Source: Typhlomys cinereus
Taxonomy: Eukaryota; Chordata; Mammalia; Rodentia; Platacanthomyidae
DNA: 64,000 bases
Reading direction: 5' to 3'
Assembly (NCBI GenBank): GCA_023101885.1
Contig: JALPQD010000403.1
Coordinates: forward strand, 648,685-712,684
Positions 35,761-48,048 of the stretch are shown here, one piece after another. Positions within the stretch are counted from its first letter, which is position 1; each line of letters starts with the position of its first letter. The notes beneath the pieces are model-generated. The model worked only from the letters and a program-made list of their open reading frames with translations. It did no database searches and was not told the origin of the DNA. Both the position numbers and the translations under genes were made by a program.

Positions 35761-35910
35761 CAACACAAACTTTTTCAAAAGTTATATCCTTTCTTTCTTT
35801 CTCAAGCTTCTCTTGCTATTGAAATGATCTCTCACTACAGACCACTCATCCTTCCTGTCTCTTGGGAATCACACATTTCAAGAAAATCAGCACAAAACAT
35901 TTCTTTTCTA

Positions 35911-37451
35911 GCTCTTTCCCTGTGAACCCAGGCCACACAGAAGGCCATCTTTGAAACTCAATCTCTCTTTTCGTAACTTATTAACTGGCCTTACAGTTTT
36001 AAAGTCTATTTCTTTGTCACTACTGCTAAAATGCTGCCCAATGCACTTTTATAGCTCAGTTTTCTCAGAAGCTTCATTTGATCTAAACTCTGCAAATTTT
36101 CAATGATCTCACTCCTCGCTGCTTGGTCTTTACTTTTGAAATTTTTAATGACTCTGTTCCTTTTTCCATTTATTCCCTAAGGCCGTTACATAATTCGCGG
36201 AGTCCAGAGCAATAGGAAGAACAGGAAAAGAACAATTGAAAATAAAAAAGCTCAGAAGAAATTCCTTGAAGGCATCTTATTGGTCACAAGCTTTGTGGAG
36301 GTCAGAGTGACATCTAATCAGAATGTGAAAGAAGCATGCCCTAGGAAGTTTCCAGAAGAAGCTCCTCCTTTCTTGAGACCTCATTCTATGGTGAGCTGGG
36401 AACTGGGCCCTGCATACCCACTCTTGCAGTTTCTTCTGCCTTGGTCATCAGAGTCCAGGTTCTGAAGTAAGAGATCTGCACCAATGTTGTGTCTCCCTCT
36501 GCCCCAGGTTCTCAGACCATCTGCCTTGGACTGAGTTCCACAATCTGCTTCCTGGATTTCTGTCCTTCAGACTTTAATGGACCCAGGCTACCAGTTTTCC
36601 TCAAGCTTACCTATCAGGAGACTTCCCATGATAAGTTATCTCCCATCTATCACCACTGATCTGTCTGTTTGTCCATCTTCTGCCTGTTTATCTGTCTCTT
36701 TATGGTTTCTGTCTATCAGGAGAAATGGATTAATATAGGGATGGAACACAGAGTCTCGATTCAGAAGTATACACAATGGATATCAGAAATAAATTCTGGG
36801 TGTGGCACTGGAAACATGGGTGCACTCAAGGAGGACAACCAGGGCTGGGGAGGAAGCACTAGGAACTGTCACCATGTGCATGTGCAGAGGGGACAGAATG
36901 AAAGGTGGGCTGGAGGAGATGTCCAAAGCAGAGCACAGAGGAACCCCGATGTCAGTAATCAGAGAGCAACCTGTAGAGATGGCCAAAGACAGTGAGGAGA
37001 GGCAGCACGGTAGGGATTTCTGGAGCTATTTCCACCTTAGAAGTAAAGAGTCATGTGATAAAGAGCCGTGCATACTGAGGGTAGAGATACTAAGAAGGGC
37101 TCCTCTTGGGAACTCACTGAACACGACCACACACTGGAGCACCTCCTACTTTTCATGTGCACTTTTCACCTTATCATTGTTTTTCCAGCACTGGCAACAG
37201 CTTGCCAACCTGATACGGGAAGAGATTGAGCAACTGACTTGTAGTCCATGCTAAAGAGAAGTAGGTCAAGACAGGCAACTCCTCTATCATCCACACGGTT
37301 CAATTCTTCACAGATGCCCACTGAGTTCAAGGGAAAACTGTAATGCATCCTTTTCCTCTGCTCATAACATGGGAAGGTAGAGGAACCTGTGTCCCTGACA
37401 GAACTGAGAAGGTAAAGATTTGGAGTAGAACTTCCAGGCTTCAAGTCCCAG

Positions 37452-37454
<3 letters not shown>
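35911..37454. other. Unique sequence
   Basis: No repeat recognised. The open frame at 36802-37254 (150 residues, plus) overlaps another of 108 residues in a different frame (36669-36995) and shows no domain. Confidence 0.4.

Positions 37455-37496
<42 letters not shown>
37455..37496. repeat. (AC)n microsatellite
   Basis: About 21 perfect AC units directly next to the start of an ERVL-type LTR. Confidence 0.95.
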
Positions 37497-37497
<1 letters not shown>

Positions 37498-37915
37498 TGT
37501 CATAGTAAGGTACAGGTGTCAACTTGACGGTTGAGGGTTTGAGCTCTGGGCACATTTGCAGAGAATTAGTAGTTGAGTTAAGCCCCAAGTATGTCTACAG
37601 GAGATTATCTAACTGATGGGAAAGGCTCAGTCCATGGTGGGTAGGACTAGTGCCTGGGCGGTGGGAATGGAGGGAACTATTTGAGAAAGGAGGCATCCTT
37701 GTGTGTACTTGGCCAGACACGGTGATCTGGCAAGTAAGGATTGTCCCTCTCTCAGCTGTTACATGGATGTGGCGTGGCCAATTCCCTCTGCCCTTTGGTG
37801 ATAGTGTATGCTCTATGCTCTCCTGCCAAGACAGACTGAGAGCTGTAACCGGACAATTGTAAGAAAATAAACCTGTTGTTCCTTTAAGCAGTTTTACGCT
37901 GATTTCATCAACAAC
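37498..37915 (+). mobile_element. ERVL-type LTR (second family)
   Basis: It begins TGTCATAGTAAGGTACAGG, then TGTCAACTTGACGGTTGAG. An AAATAAACC signal lies near 37864 and it ends near GATTTCATCAACAACA. It is a sense-oriented relative of 12709-13102 and 44777-45577, and the best preserved of the three. Confidence 0.7.
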
Positions 37916-38796
37916 ATGCAGATGCTACGCTTACTAGAAGTATTGTAAATTCATATGTGTAGTCTCACCGCATTGTTATACATTAGTTTATATGCCTTTG
38001 TTTAAATCTCTCAACACACATAACAAGGAAGAACAGGGATCCAGTAGCAGTGAGGAAACAGAAGTTTGAAGTAGTTAACACTTGCTGGAGGCCAAATATC
38101 TACCTGTAACATTGCCTCTACCCAAGTCCTGTAGGTCTGATCTTTCCAGAGTTTGTTGGTCTTCCCGACAGGGCTGAGCAAGACCTTGTCCTTCTTGATG
38201 TCTAGTCGCTGGTGCAGGAGGTGCCTCCCCATCCCTGGGAACCAGCTCTGATTGTCAATTTGTTCTTCACAGTCGCAGTAGACAGGTTTCCTCTGAGAGA
38301 TACCCCCAGCAGAACTTCCTCTTTGCTGTGCCAGTTGGCCTTCCATTTGGTTCTGTTCTGATAAAATTGTGACTCTTGGACCAAATGTGGCTAGACCATG
38401 GAGCTTTGTGAGAATGGCTGAAGCCTCGCTGTAGTGATTCCCAGCTTCTACCATGGCAGGGTATTTTCAACCAGTTGGCCATGCTCTGTGCTCAAGCACG
38501 CAGAAGGGTTTTTCTTATACATCAAGGTGCCACCACACAAGCTCTGATGTTTTCCAGTGGCAGCATCAGATTCCTTTCTGTGCCCTGACTCTTTTCTCTC
38601 TAACGTCTTGAAAGTGCCTTAAAACCCAGAGACCAAAGTGTGGGCACAGGAGGAAGTTTCTGAGATCCATTGCCAGTTGCCTTTGGAAAGGTTCTCTGGA
38701 GCATCGGCGAGAGGAGAGCTGCCTTGACTGGGATCTTCCTGATTCTACACTTGCTTTCAGCCCTCTGTCATCAAACCCCATCCAGCTAAGTGTTTT
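37916..38796. other. Unique sequence
   Basis: No repeat recognised. A minus-strand open frame of 147 residues at 38011-38454 has no domain and overlaps two other minus frames, so I do not call it a gene. Confidence 0.4.
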
Positions 38797-39010
38797 TCGT
38801 TGGTCTGTTTGTTTTTGGTACGAGGAATTAAACCCAATACTTGTTGTGCAAGCAGTCTACCATTGAGTTATATAATACAGCTACTTTTGGTTTTCTATTT
38901 TGAGAGTAGGTCTCATCCAATTGTTTGGGTTAGCTTTGAATTTACTCTATAGTCCCGTTAGGTTTTGAGTTCACGATCCTTCCATATAGCCAGGATTACA
39001 GGCCTGTGCC
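38797..39010 (-). mobile_element. ID + B1 composite SINE (B4-like)
   Basis: In reverse, TTGTTGTGCAAGCAGTCTACC (38840-38860) is an ID head and ATAGCCAGGATTACAGGCC near 38986 with CTCCAGGCCTGG at 39010-39021 is a B1 right end. Between them is TTTTGAGAGTAGGTCTCATC, the B1 Pol III-region counterpart. Confidence 0.65.
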
Positions 39011-39479
39011 TCCAGGCCTGGCTCAAGGTGGGAGTTCTGAGCCACATCAGGGTCTTCCAGGGTCCTGGGCTTTGGGATTTGGGGAGCCTGTGCTCCCTGT
39101 TTGATCTTTACCAACTGTCCCCACCATGCACACCCAGTTGGAACCCCAGGTTCCATCTGAATTCCCCACCAAGTTCCATCTGAATTCCAGCCTCTTCAGG
39201 CTTGTGATCCCAGCAGGAAGGGTTACAGCTCCTCACTGGGCCAGCTGGGATCAGGAAATTAATTCTGTGTGAAGAAAACCAGACGGGTTTTAAGCCACAT
39301 TCAGTCAGGACCCACCACTTTGTAACTGTGGCTCAGGACAAACCTTATGGCTTCTGTGGACCAGAGTTTTCTTCACCAGGAGATGTGAATAATGACATTT
39401 TCCTTCTGGTATAACAGGGAGGTTAAGTATGATGAATGGAGGAATTCCAAGGCTAGGGCCCAGGGTGATTGGAAAACAC
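39011..39479. other. Unique sequence
   Basis: Nothing recognised. Confidence 0.35.
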
Positions 39480-39656
39480 CAAGCGCCATTGCTATTACTA
39501 ATGTATTCCTAGATTTACTGAGGAATAGGACAAATTTGCATATGGTTATAGTGTGATGTTTTGAAACATATAAGCATTGTAAAATTGTATCACAATTAAG
39601 CTAGTGAACACATCCATCACCTTTCATATTTGCCTTTGTAAAAATTTCATATATAG
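39480..39656. mobile_element. Possible old L1 3'UTR fragment
   Basis: GTGTGATGTTTTGAAACATA and GTGAACACATCCATCACC resemble a segment common in old mammalian L1 3'UTRs. The resemblance is short, so this is tentative. Confidence 0.35.
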
Positions 39657-39766
39657 GGCTGGTGAGATGGTTCACAGGTAAGGTACACTTGCTAAGCCTG
39701 ACCATCTGCGCTCAGTCTCTGGAATCCTCATGGTAGAAAGAACCAACTCCTGCAAGTTGTCCTCTG

Positions 39767-39815
<49 letters not shown>

Positions 39816-39868
39816 TTTGCACGTACACACGCACGCACATGCACACACACACACAACACAAATATTTT
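39657..39868 (+). mobile_element. B4/B2-type SINE with (CA)n tail
   Basis: GGCTGGTGAGATGGTTCAC is a tRNA-like head, and AACCAACTCCTGCAAGTTG followed by TCCTCTGATTCACACA is the typical B4 3' end. It runs into a (CA)n tail at 39770-39812. Confidence 0.7.
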
Positions 39869-40605
39869 AAAACTTTGATACAAAAAATGGTACCTATCTA
39901 TCTATTTACCTATCTATGTGATGCTACACATCTATGGGATGCCTAGAGAATGGGCTCATACTGTCATAGGCCTGTTGATCTCCTCTGCCTTCAGCCCAGT
40001 TCTTAGAAGCCCACCACATCTCTTCTTTGTACTGTCTCTATATCTGTTCTCTCTCACCCAGAACTTCACTAATCTCTTGCTTCATCCTTTAATGTCTGGT
40101 TTGAGGGAAGCTAGGAGCCCCACTCTGAGCTAGCCAGATGTGCCTGATGCCTAGTGGGTTCCATCCACATAATTGCCACAGGTGGACAAGATATCCAATC
40201 ACACAATGCATTTCTGTACACAGCCCCCTCTACTGCACATGGAGAAGGGGCAGGAGAGGTAGACAGGTTATTGAGACTGAGTAAAGGTCAGAAAAGTTTC
40301 CAGAGGGAAAACACTCCATAGGTGCTGATCTAGCTATTCCCTGGATGACTTTAGCCAAGCGTTCTGTGCTCAGCCCCCAAATGTGGTCCAGTAATGGAAA
40401 TTCAGTAAGAAGCATTTATGTGGCTGTGCTGTGGAAATGCTGTTCATGACAAAATGCACTCTCTGGATCACTGTGAGGAGCAAGCTTCACAGTCAGACAG
40501 CAGGCTGGAAGCCAGAGTTCTACCTGTTTCTAAAACCACCAGTTTTCCTGGCTCTAGTTCTCCAAGATGGTCAAGAAAGTGGTTTTAAAAGTAAATACAA
40601 TGAAT
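39869..40605. other. Unique sequence
   Basis: Nothing recognised. Confidence 0.35.
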
Positions 40606-40699
40606 CCTTCCTTCCTTCCTTCCTTCCTTCCTTCCTTCCTTCCTTCCTTCCTTCCTTCCTTCCTTCCTTCCTTCCTTCCTTCCTTCCTTCCTTCCTTCG
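40606..40699. repeat. (TTCC)n microsatellite
   Basis: About 23 perfect tetranucleotide units, 94 bases. Perfection over this length suggests a young, length-variable locus. Confidence 0.95.
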
Positions 40700-41363
40700 T
40701 CTATTTATTTAATTTTCTTGCTAAAGCAGCACAGACATGGCCCATCTCAAAGCGCATATCACAGCTCCTAGGCTCCTACTTGACATTCTTCAAGGCAAAC
40801 ACCACCTGACCAGGGGTCCCAGAGGAACACCCCAGCACAGAGGGGCCAGTGATGGAGTAATTCTGAGAAACTGGAGAGAATGAAACTGATCGCAGCCCAT
40901 TCTGAGTGGTTACATTCTTCCCCAGCTACTGTGATCTCAAATAAATTTTGTGGATCTCTTGGGGGTTGTAGATGCTGAGAAAACATTCTTCTCTTCCCTC
41001 CACCTGCTCTTTCTCTCTCTCCTTAAACCATCCCGCAGTTCTTTCCTGGCTTGTGAGCCATTGATAAATGTGGGAAACTTCTCTCTCACTTCTTCAGTTC
41101 TCTTCCTTTCCATCCCTGCCTGAGCAGTAAACATACGAAGCATGGGAGCAAAGAATGACTCAGGTCTGAAATGCCTGGTGTATTGTCTAACAAGATAATG
41201 TAAGGCTCTACTCAGGGGGGCACACATTTCACACTGAGTGATTTTGAAATCTGTAAGTCTAGAGTTGTAAAAAAAAATCTCAAGTTTTTGTGTTATAGCC
41301 CCCCTTCTTCATATTGTAGATGAAGTGATCTGAGACCCTCTCTCCATACACACATGCTACCAT
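40700..41363. other. Unique sequence
   Basis: Nothing recognised. The minus-strand frame at 40937-41227 is composition-biased and without a domain. Confidence 0.35.
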
Positions 41364-41736
41364 TATGGGCTGGATTGTGTCCCCTACCCTCAAGAAAATC
41401 CTAGGTTGAAGTGCCCATCACCACACAATGCAGCTAAATTTGAAGGTGTGCGTGTGATTTAAGTTAAAATGATGTCATCAGAGCAAATCCCAATCCATTT
41501 TGACCTGTATTCCTACAAGAGGTGACCAAGACACAGACACACAGAGGGAGGACCATGTGAGCCAGGATGTAGATTCTGCCTGCAAGCCAAGGAGGGAGGC
41601 TTCAAGAGTACAACCTCTGGTGGCCCTTGACCTCCAGCTTCCAGCTTCCAGAGCTGCGGAATGATATACCCCTATTGTTAAGGCTGTCACCACAACCCTG
41701 GTGCAGTCATATATCCTGAATAACACAGTAGGATGT
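41364..41736 (+). mobile_element. MLT1-type MaLR LTR
   Basis: GGGCTGGATTGTGTCCCC near the start, ATGATGTCATCAGAGCAAAT, CTACAAGAGGTGACCAAGAC, GGACCATGTGAGCCAGG, CTGCAAGCCAAGGAGGGAGG and CTTCCAGAGCTGCGGAATG follow the MLT1 consensus order. It is an old, pan-mammalian LTR. Confidence 0.75.
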
Positions 41737-41959
41737 AACGGAGAAGCTTCTGGATCCTCACTTCTCTGCTTTACCACTGGCCAATGCTCCCATCCTCTGA
41801 GCTGCATTCTCCTGTGAATAGATTTCTCTTTACTCTAGGGTGCACCCAGCTTGCATGTCTGGATCTGAAGAGTATTTAAGAAGTTATTAAGGTGTAGCTC
41901 CGAGCCTCTAATCCTTTTTCCTTAAGGATCAAAGAACACCCCAGGAGAGTGAGATGAAA

Positions 41960-42415
41960 GAATGCAAAAATTACCATCAGTCTTCTACAGTCTCATTGTG
42001 CTTAGAGGTGAATGCAGAGAACATGAGTTATACAAGACACAAGAATCAATGAAGGTTGAACACCCAATCTTCAGCAACACCCTTCAAGGCTCAGGAATCT
42101 CTATGGAGGAAAGGACAGAAAGAATGTAAGAGCCAGAAGACAGAGGAAAAGATTGAAAAAAAATGTTATCCTTCAAAAACAACAGGGTCATGGTACTCAT
42201 GAACCCACAACAGAGGTTATTGGCACCAAACCTGCAGGGGACCTACATGGCCAATGGTCAGCTACGAACAGAGAACTCATGGAGTCCTACAAAGCACCAA
42301 TGGGGAGCCAATAATTTTGGAGAGGGGGAAGGACAAGAATATCCAGTTGTGTATCCATAGAAGAGCATACTAAGCTCCAAGAGAAGACCTCCCCCCCCCC
42401 AAACCCTAGAATGAT
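41960..42415 (+). mobile_element. Possible L1 3'UTR fragment
   Basis: AGAGCCAGAAGACAGAGGAA, then ATGAACCCACAACAGAGGTT and CATCCATAG-like 3' sequence, resemble a rodent L1 3'UTR in sense orientation. It ends next to a younger antisense L1 tail. Confidence 0.4.
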
Positions 42416-42427
42416 GAGAGGGCCCTT

Positions 42428-42810
42428 ATTTTTTTTATACATTTTTTATTATTTCCGCTCATACAAACTTAATAGGTAGAACAGTTCCCTCCCTCCCTCC
42501 TCCTCCCCTCCAAACCCCTGTTCCCCCTTCCCCCCTCCCCGTCCCCCAGTGCCTCCCCCCCAATTCCCAGAGAGTCCTTTATTGTGTATGCCTAACTCTC
42601 CTCTGTGTCCTCCTCTCCGATGACGTACAAGGACCCAGTGGCATTTCCCTGAACTCTTTCCCGTGTTCCCCTTAAGCATAGGAACACTACTGTGGCTGTC
42701 AATCCCTTGCCTCCAAGGATCTTGGTGCCTTTGGCAAATACTAGACTTTGTGGGGTCAATAGTGTGTTGGACATTGCGCAGGGCATGCAAAGTCCAATTA
42801 TGATTGCTTC
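42428..42810 (-). mobile_element. 5'-truncated L1 tail with 12-bp target duplication
   Basis: GAGAGGGCCCTT lies on both sides (42416-42427 and 42811-42822). Inside, in reverse, are poly-A, the G-rich tract and CACAATAAAGGACTCTCTGG (about 42572-42591), shared with 23076-23227. The upstream L1 part extends about 200 bases further than in that copy. Confidence 0.85.
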
Positions 42811-42822
42811 GAGAGGGCCCTT

Positions 42823-43395
42823 CTTGGATGCAGTATACACAAACAAAAACAAAACAAAGCAAAAGAATAATATGGAAAGAAGATTTGAAAGGAGAGAAAA
42901 TGAATGGTGGGAGGGAAATGAGGAGGATAGAAGGGAATAAACAGAATGGAATTTTTGGTGTAAATGAATGAACTTGTCAAGGAGTAAATTCATCAACAAG
43001 AGAAGTAGAAAGACAAAGAAAGGTGTAGCTCCATGGTAGGCGGCATACTCTACTGAGGGCCCCCAAGTTCAAGCCCACCACCATAAAATTAATAAAATTA
43101 TATATGTAATTCCATTTGTGCACATATTAAAATATATATGTATACATGTGTAGAATTGTGCATATGTAAAAGAAAATGCTCCCAGTAACCCATGGGAGAC
43201 TGCCAACCCTGCTGGGGGAGAGGCAGAGGTTCTCAGGACCAATGACAAGGAGTTGGGGTATAGCCCCTTCACATACAGCTCCTCCAAAATAGCAAGTGCC
43301 CAGAAGGATTTTCAGAAGGGTGTGATAAGGTCCAGTTAGTCTGACAGTTCATTCTGACAACAGAACGTTAGTTTGTTCAATGAAGACTCACTTGG
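42823..43395. other. Unique sequence with an ID remnant
   Basis: GGTGTAGCTCCATGGTAGG, then a CCCCCAAGTTCAAGCCCACC block at 43020-43095, is a decayed ID-like tRNA-derived element with an A-rich end. Nothing else recognised. Confidence 0.4.
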
Positions 43396-43408
43396 CCCTT
43401 GTAAAGTT

Positions 43409-43433
43409 TTTTTTTTATTATTCAATTATGCGT

Positions 43434-43480
<47 letters not shown>

Positions 43481-43699
43481 TGTAGAACCACAGACGAATT
43501 CAGGAACCACCATGGACACCTCCATCTCCTCCTTGTTTACTCTGCCCCAGGATTCACAGGCTCTGCCCTACCAGGACCAGAAACACAGGCTGCCCCCACT
43601 TCCACCCAGCGTCTATACGTGGAGTCTAGGATCCAAATTCAGGACCTTCCGCCTGCAAGGCAAAGGCTTAACCCCTGAGCCACCTCTCCAGCCCCCAGC
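43409..43699 (-). mobile_element. Young B2-like SINE
   Basis: CCCTTGTAAAGTT flanks the element (43396-43408 and 43700-43712). It has a poly-T start, a TG run at about 43434-43484, GACGAATTCAGGAACCACC, and a reversed head CCTGAGCCACCTCTCCAGCC. Confidence 0.85.
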
Positions 43700-43712
43700 C
43701 CCTTGTAAAGTT

Positions 43713-44776
43713 ATCCTGATAATCTCTGTAAAGGATGAAGGTGTGAAAGCAAGGATGGCAGCTGGGCAGGTTGCTATTTCTGGTCCCTGGCTGCACTCCT
43801 GAGTGGGGTGAGCTCAGGGCCCAAGGGAAGGAAGGTCTATGAGCCTACAACCCATGTCAGGGAAGCTTGCCCAGCCCCCAAGAGGTGAAGAGGCTCCAGC
43901 CCTGGAGACAATTCTTGAGTATCAGAAAAAGAGTAAAGCCATTCACTGTTTGAAAAGTAATGGAAAGTTCATGCACTTGCAAGTGATTTTGAGTAACACA
44001 AAGGAGGCAGCAACTTCCCTGCTGATAAGCACGGCTTCTCAAATAAAATCCACATGCTATGGCATTCTATGACCGAGCTGTTGGCTCCCTATAGACACGG
44101 AGCTAGAGGAATAATCTAGTGGTAATGTTATTCCATTTGGAGCATGTTCTGTGTGCTTAAGCTCAATGGCGACTGAAGTAAAGATCTAGAAGGAGGCATT
44201 AAGGATCTTGAGCAGCTAGGATAAAGACGGGAGCAACAGCTCATACAAGCTCATTCCCATCACAGTTACAAAAGGAGAACTGCGTGTCAGAGGGAACTTT
44301 ATTAGTTTTAAATAATGCGATAACGTCCCTGTAAAAGTAATTTATAGGACAGACTCAAGGCAAATCTGGGAAGCTGAGTGAGTGGGGTTTAGAGAACCCG
44401 CAGCCTCCGTGGGGAATCGTGCAGAGTTTGTGTTTCACCTCTGAGGTTTCTGCTCATTGGCTCTCAAATTTCAAAATTACAGCCCCTCATTTTCCTGTAA
44501 TGCAGCAACCTGGCTGTGAACCCTGAGAGTCAGGAATGTGGAGAAAACTCCGCCTCCCTAGTTCAAAACTGTGCAGAAGCAGGTGAGTGCTGTGTTTTGT
44601 GATCTCAGAGGTGACCTTGTGAGGAACTTGGGGAACAGGGGCCACCATGAGAGAAACAGGCCAACCTTTCAGGATGGCGCTGGCTTTCAACCTATGTGGA
44701 ACCTAGGGGTGCTATTTTACAAATGAGATCAATGCTGTTATGGCAAAACTGTGATTCTAAAATAGTAGTGGATCAG
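43713..44776. other. Unique sequence
   Basis: No repeat or gene recognised. Confidence 0.4.
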
Positions 44777-45577
44777 TGTCATAGTTGGATACAAGTGTCA
44801 ACTTGACAATTGAAAGTTCGAACTCTGGGCACACCTGTGAAGAATTAGTAGTTGAGTTAAGCCCAAGCAAGCCTGCAGGAAAATTTCTAGTGGATGAGGA
44901 AGACCCAACCCCTGTAAGGTGGAACCAGTCCCTGGATAGGTCAATAAGAGGGAGGGAGCTGTTAACAAAGTTGGCATTCTTCAGTATACTTGGCCAGGCA
45001 TGCTGGTCTGGCAAGTGAGGATTGTCCCTTCCCAGTCCTGTGGATATGGTGTGTGCAGTTCCCTCAGCCACTGGAGTTGGTGAGGACTCTCATTCTGTAG
45101 CAGTGACTCTTCTCTGCTGCTGTGAGGCACCGCTCAAAGTTAAACAGCTTAAAGGGAGAAAGATTTATTCAGCTTATAGTACCAGAAGGGCGATACAGCC
45201 TTCATGGTGGGAAAGACGTGGCTGGCGGGCAGAAGCTGGAGGTGGTCTGTCGCATCCTTCATGGAGGCTGAGAGCTACAAAGCAGCCAACGGCAAGAGCA
45301 GCCTTCTTCCGGAAGTTGGGGTGGAGCTAATCCATTTCAAGGCCCAGCCTCTGTGACTGCCTTCCTCCAGCAGGGCTCCACCTCTTGAAGGTGCCAGACT
45401 TTTCCAAACAACTCAAGATTCAAATACCTGAGCTGGGGGTGGGGGCAACTCACATTTCAAGTCAAGGCACCTTCCACACCAGATTAAGACTATAACGGGA
45501 CAGTTGTAATCAAAATAAAACCCCTTGTTCCCTTAAGCTATTTGATCATGGATTTATCAGCAATGTGGAGTAACAGC
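44777..45577 (+). mobile_element. ERVL-type LTR (second family) split by a MaLR LTR
   Basis: 44777-45095 starts TGTCATAGTTGGATACAAG, then TGTCAACTTGACAATTG. The LTR resumes at 45470 and ends near ATGGATTTATCAGCA, with an AAATAAAACC signal near 45514. The order matches the unbroken copy at 37498-37915. Confidence 0.7.
45096..45469 (-). mobile_element. MaLR LTR inserted in an ERVL LTR
   Basis: Plus-strand order TGTAGCAGTGACTCTTCTC, then AAGATTTATTCAGCTTATAG and GCTCCACCTCTTGAAGGTG, mirrors the other MaLR LTRs. The flanking 5-mers CATTC and CCTTC are a near-perfect target duplication. Confidence 0.7.
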
Positions 45578-45759
45578 AACAAAGAGAATTTGGCATTTGC
45601 ATCACATTTAACTGGAGGCAGGAATTCACCGTCATCCCAACCCACAGATCTTTCTCCTGTCTGCCCTCTTCCTTTCTTTTCTGCCTCTGCTTTCCTTCTT
45701 TCAAGGTTCCTTTCCACACCTTCTCTTCTTTCCTCCTTTCCCCATTTTGGTTTTTGAAC
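45578..45759. other. Pyrimidine-rich sequence
   Basis: C/T-rich stretch, nothing else recognised. Confidence 0.3.
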
Positions 45760-47792
45760 AGGTTGTATTTTAGAGCACTTTCGGGTTAACAGAGAAACTG
45801 AGCATGACACCGTCCATGTGCCCTCTGTCCCTCACGCACACAGCCAACCCCTCCTCTGCACTCCCCACCACGCTGCTGCCTTTGAGGGGCTGGCGAGTCT
45901 CCATCACCACAGCATCCCCAGCACAGTGCTTACCTTGCGTGAGCGTTCACACTCAGTCTGGTACAATCTGTGGGATTGGAAAAATGCATTAACTGTGTAT
46001 CTTCCATTATATATCATGTGAACTTTTTTCACCGTCCTTAAAACTCCCTGGGCTGTATCTTCATCCTCCCTTGATTGAAACCTTTATAGTCACAGATCCT
46101 TTTACTGTCTTCATTGCTTTGCTTTTTCAGACTGTCTGTCACAAAGTCAGAATCATACAAGGTGATTTTCATATGAGGCCACGCCCATGTGTGATGAGGC
46201 CATGCCCTCTTCTACAGCTCCATCTTAGGTCTAGCTACTCTCCCTCCAGCATTCTTTCTTTGCCTGAAACCATACAAGGTGCAGTGAAGATTCTTCCACA
46301 TGTTTTAATGGCTTTATATCTGAACAATTATTCATCAGCTATTCCATTATCTGGACGACCCATTGTTTATTTATCCTTTAGTCTACTGAGACAACTTGGT
46401 TACTCCCAAGTTTGAGCAATTATGACTAAAACAGCTATAAACGTCAGCTCTTTAAGGAGATGTGGTTTTCATCAACATGGGCAAATACCATGGAGTACAA
46501 TGGGTGGATTGTGTAGTGAGAGCAAGTACAACTTCATAAGAAGCCTCCAAACTCTTCAAAGTCTGGACTATTTCACATTCACACAAGCAGTGATGAGGGT
46601 TTTAACTGTCCACATCCCTGTCGACATTTAGTACTACCAGTCTTCTGGGCATTTATAGTTCACCACTTCTACACAGGCCCATGCAATTTAACTGATCTTT
46701 CTATCGCTAATAAGTACTTTGCATTTCCAGTTTCTATGAATATAATTTTACAGTGTGCCATCCATATGATTCCAGCTTCATTCATTCATGATTATCAGTT
46801 TGTAAGTCACGAAGGTTGTATGTATCAATGATTCATTCCTTTCTACTTCAAAGCAGTATAAGTTCATGGATATACCAAAGCTTTTCCCCGACATGGAGAT
46901 GAACAGTTGAACTATTTTCAGGTTTTTGCTGTTTGAAATAAAGTTGTTTCCTATTCAACATTATGCTTTCAATTTTTTTAAGCAGATACCTAGATATAAA
47001 AAGGCTCAATCATTCTATAGGCATATGTTTAATTTTGTAGGCACACAAATTGTTTCTAAAAGGATTGCATCATTACACACACACATACACACACACATGC
47101 TTGCACACGCTTGCATATACTCACACTGAACATCCACACACTCACACACACACATGACAATATATGAAAGTATCAGTGTCTCCAATCTTCACATCACTGC
47201 TAGCACATGATATGGTCATTCTCTTTTTATGAACAATTCCATTTATTTTGCTTTATTTTTAAAATCTAAGTATATGGTATTTTACATATTTACATATTGC
47301 ATTGCATGCAGATATGTTCATACAACTATAATTACATATTAAACCTTTTCATCTACATAACTTCTTCCCCTTTCTAATTGGCAGGTAGCAGTATCTTGTT
47401 GTGACTCATAATTTGCATTTTTCAAGTGATTAATTGTGCTGAGCACCATTTTCTGTGTTATTTGTTCTCTGGAGAATGTCGGTCCAAATCTTTTGTGTGT
47501 TCTTTAACTGGATTATTTACCTTCTTCTCATTAACTTTTGAGGGTTCTATATGTACTCAACACAAATGTTTCACCAGCTATTTGCTCTGTAATATTTTCT
47601 TCTCATTACAGCATGGCTTTTCATTTCCTTCACAGTCTTCCGAAAAGCAGAAAATTTAATATTAATGGAGTTAAATTCATATTTCTTTCTCTAATGGGCT
47701 CTATATTTGTTCTATAACTGACAAGTCGTTGCTCAACACAACATCCCAATGATTTTTTTCCTGTGATTCATTCTGGGATTTTAAAATACCTT

Positions 47793-48009
47793 TGTTTGGA
47801 CTGGAGAGATGGCTTAGGGGTTAAGACTTTGCCTCACAAGCAGAAGGTGCTGAGTTCAGACACCAGGTCCCACATAAAAACATCAGGCAGAAATGGTGGT
47901 GGCCTGCACTTCCAGAGCCTGGAAACCCAAAAGCAATGCAAAAAGGAGATAGAAGCAATCCAGGATGATTCCCAAAGTCACCCTTAGGCCTCCACAGGGA
48001 CGCACACAA

Positions 48010-48048
<39 letters not shown>

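Larger units (their letters stand above)
35144..35910 (+). repeat. Local duplication, copy 2
   Basis: Second copy of 31619-31860. It is interrupted by a young SINE (35206-35534) and by an older SINE remnant (35585-35760). On either side of these insertions the match continues (GTTTAAACATTAACCACACA before, TCTTGCTATTGAAATGATCT after). Confidence 0.7.

Noticed and set aside
36802..37254. 150-residue plus-strand open frame
   Set aside because: Overlaps another frame, with no domain, no conserved motif and no neighbouring exon signals.
38011..38454. 147-residue minus-strand open frame
   Set aside because: Overlaps two other minus frames and shows no recognisable domain or splice context.
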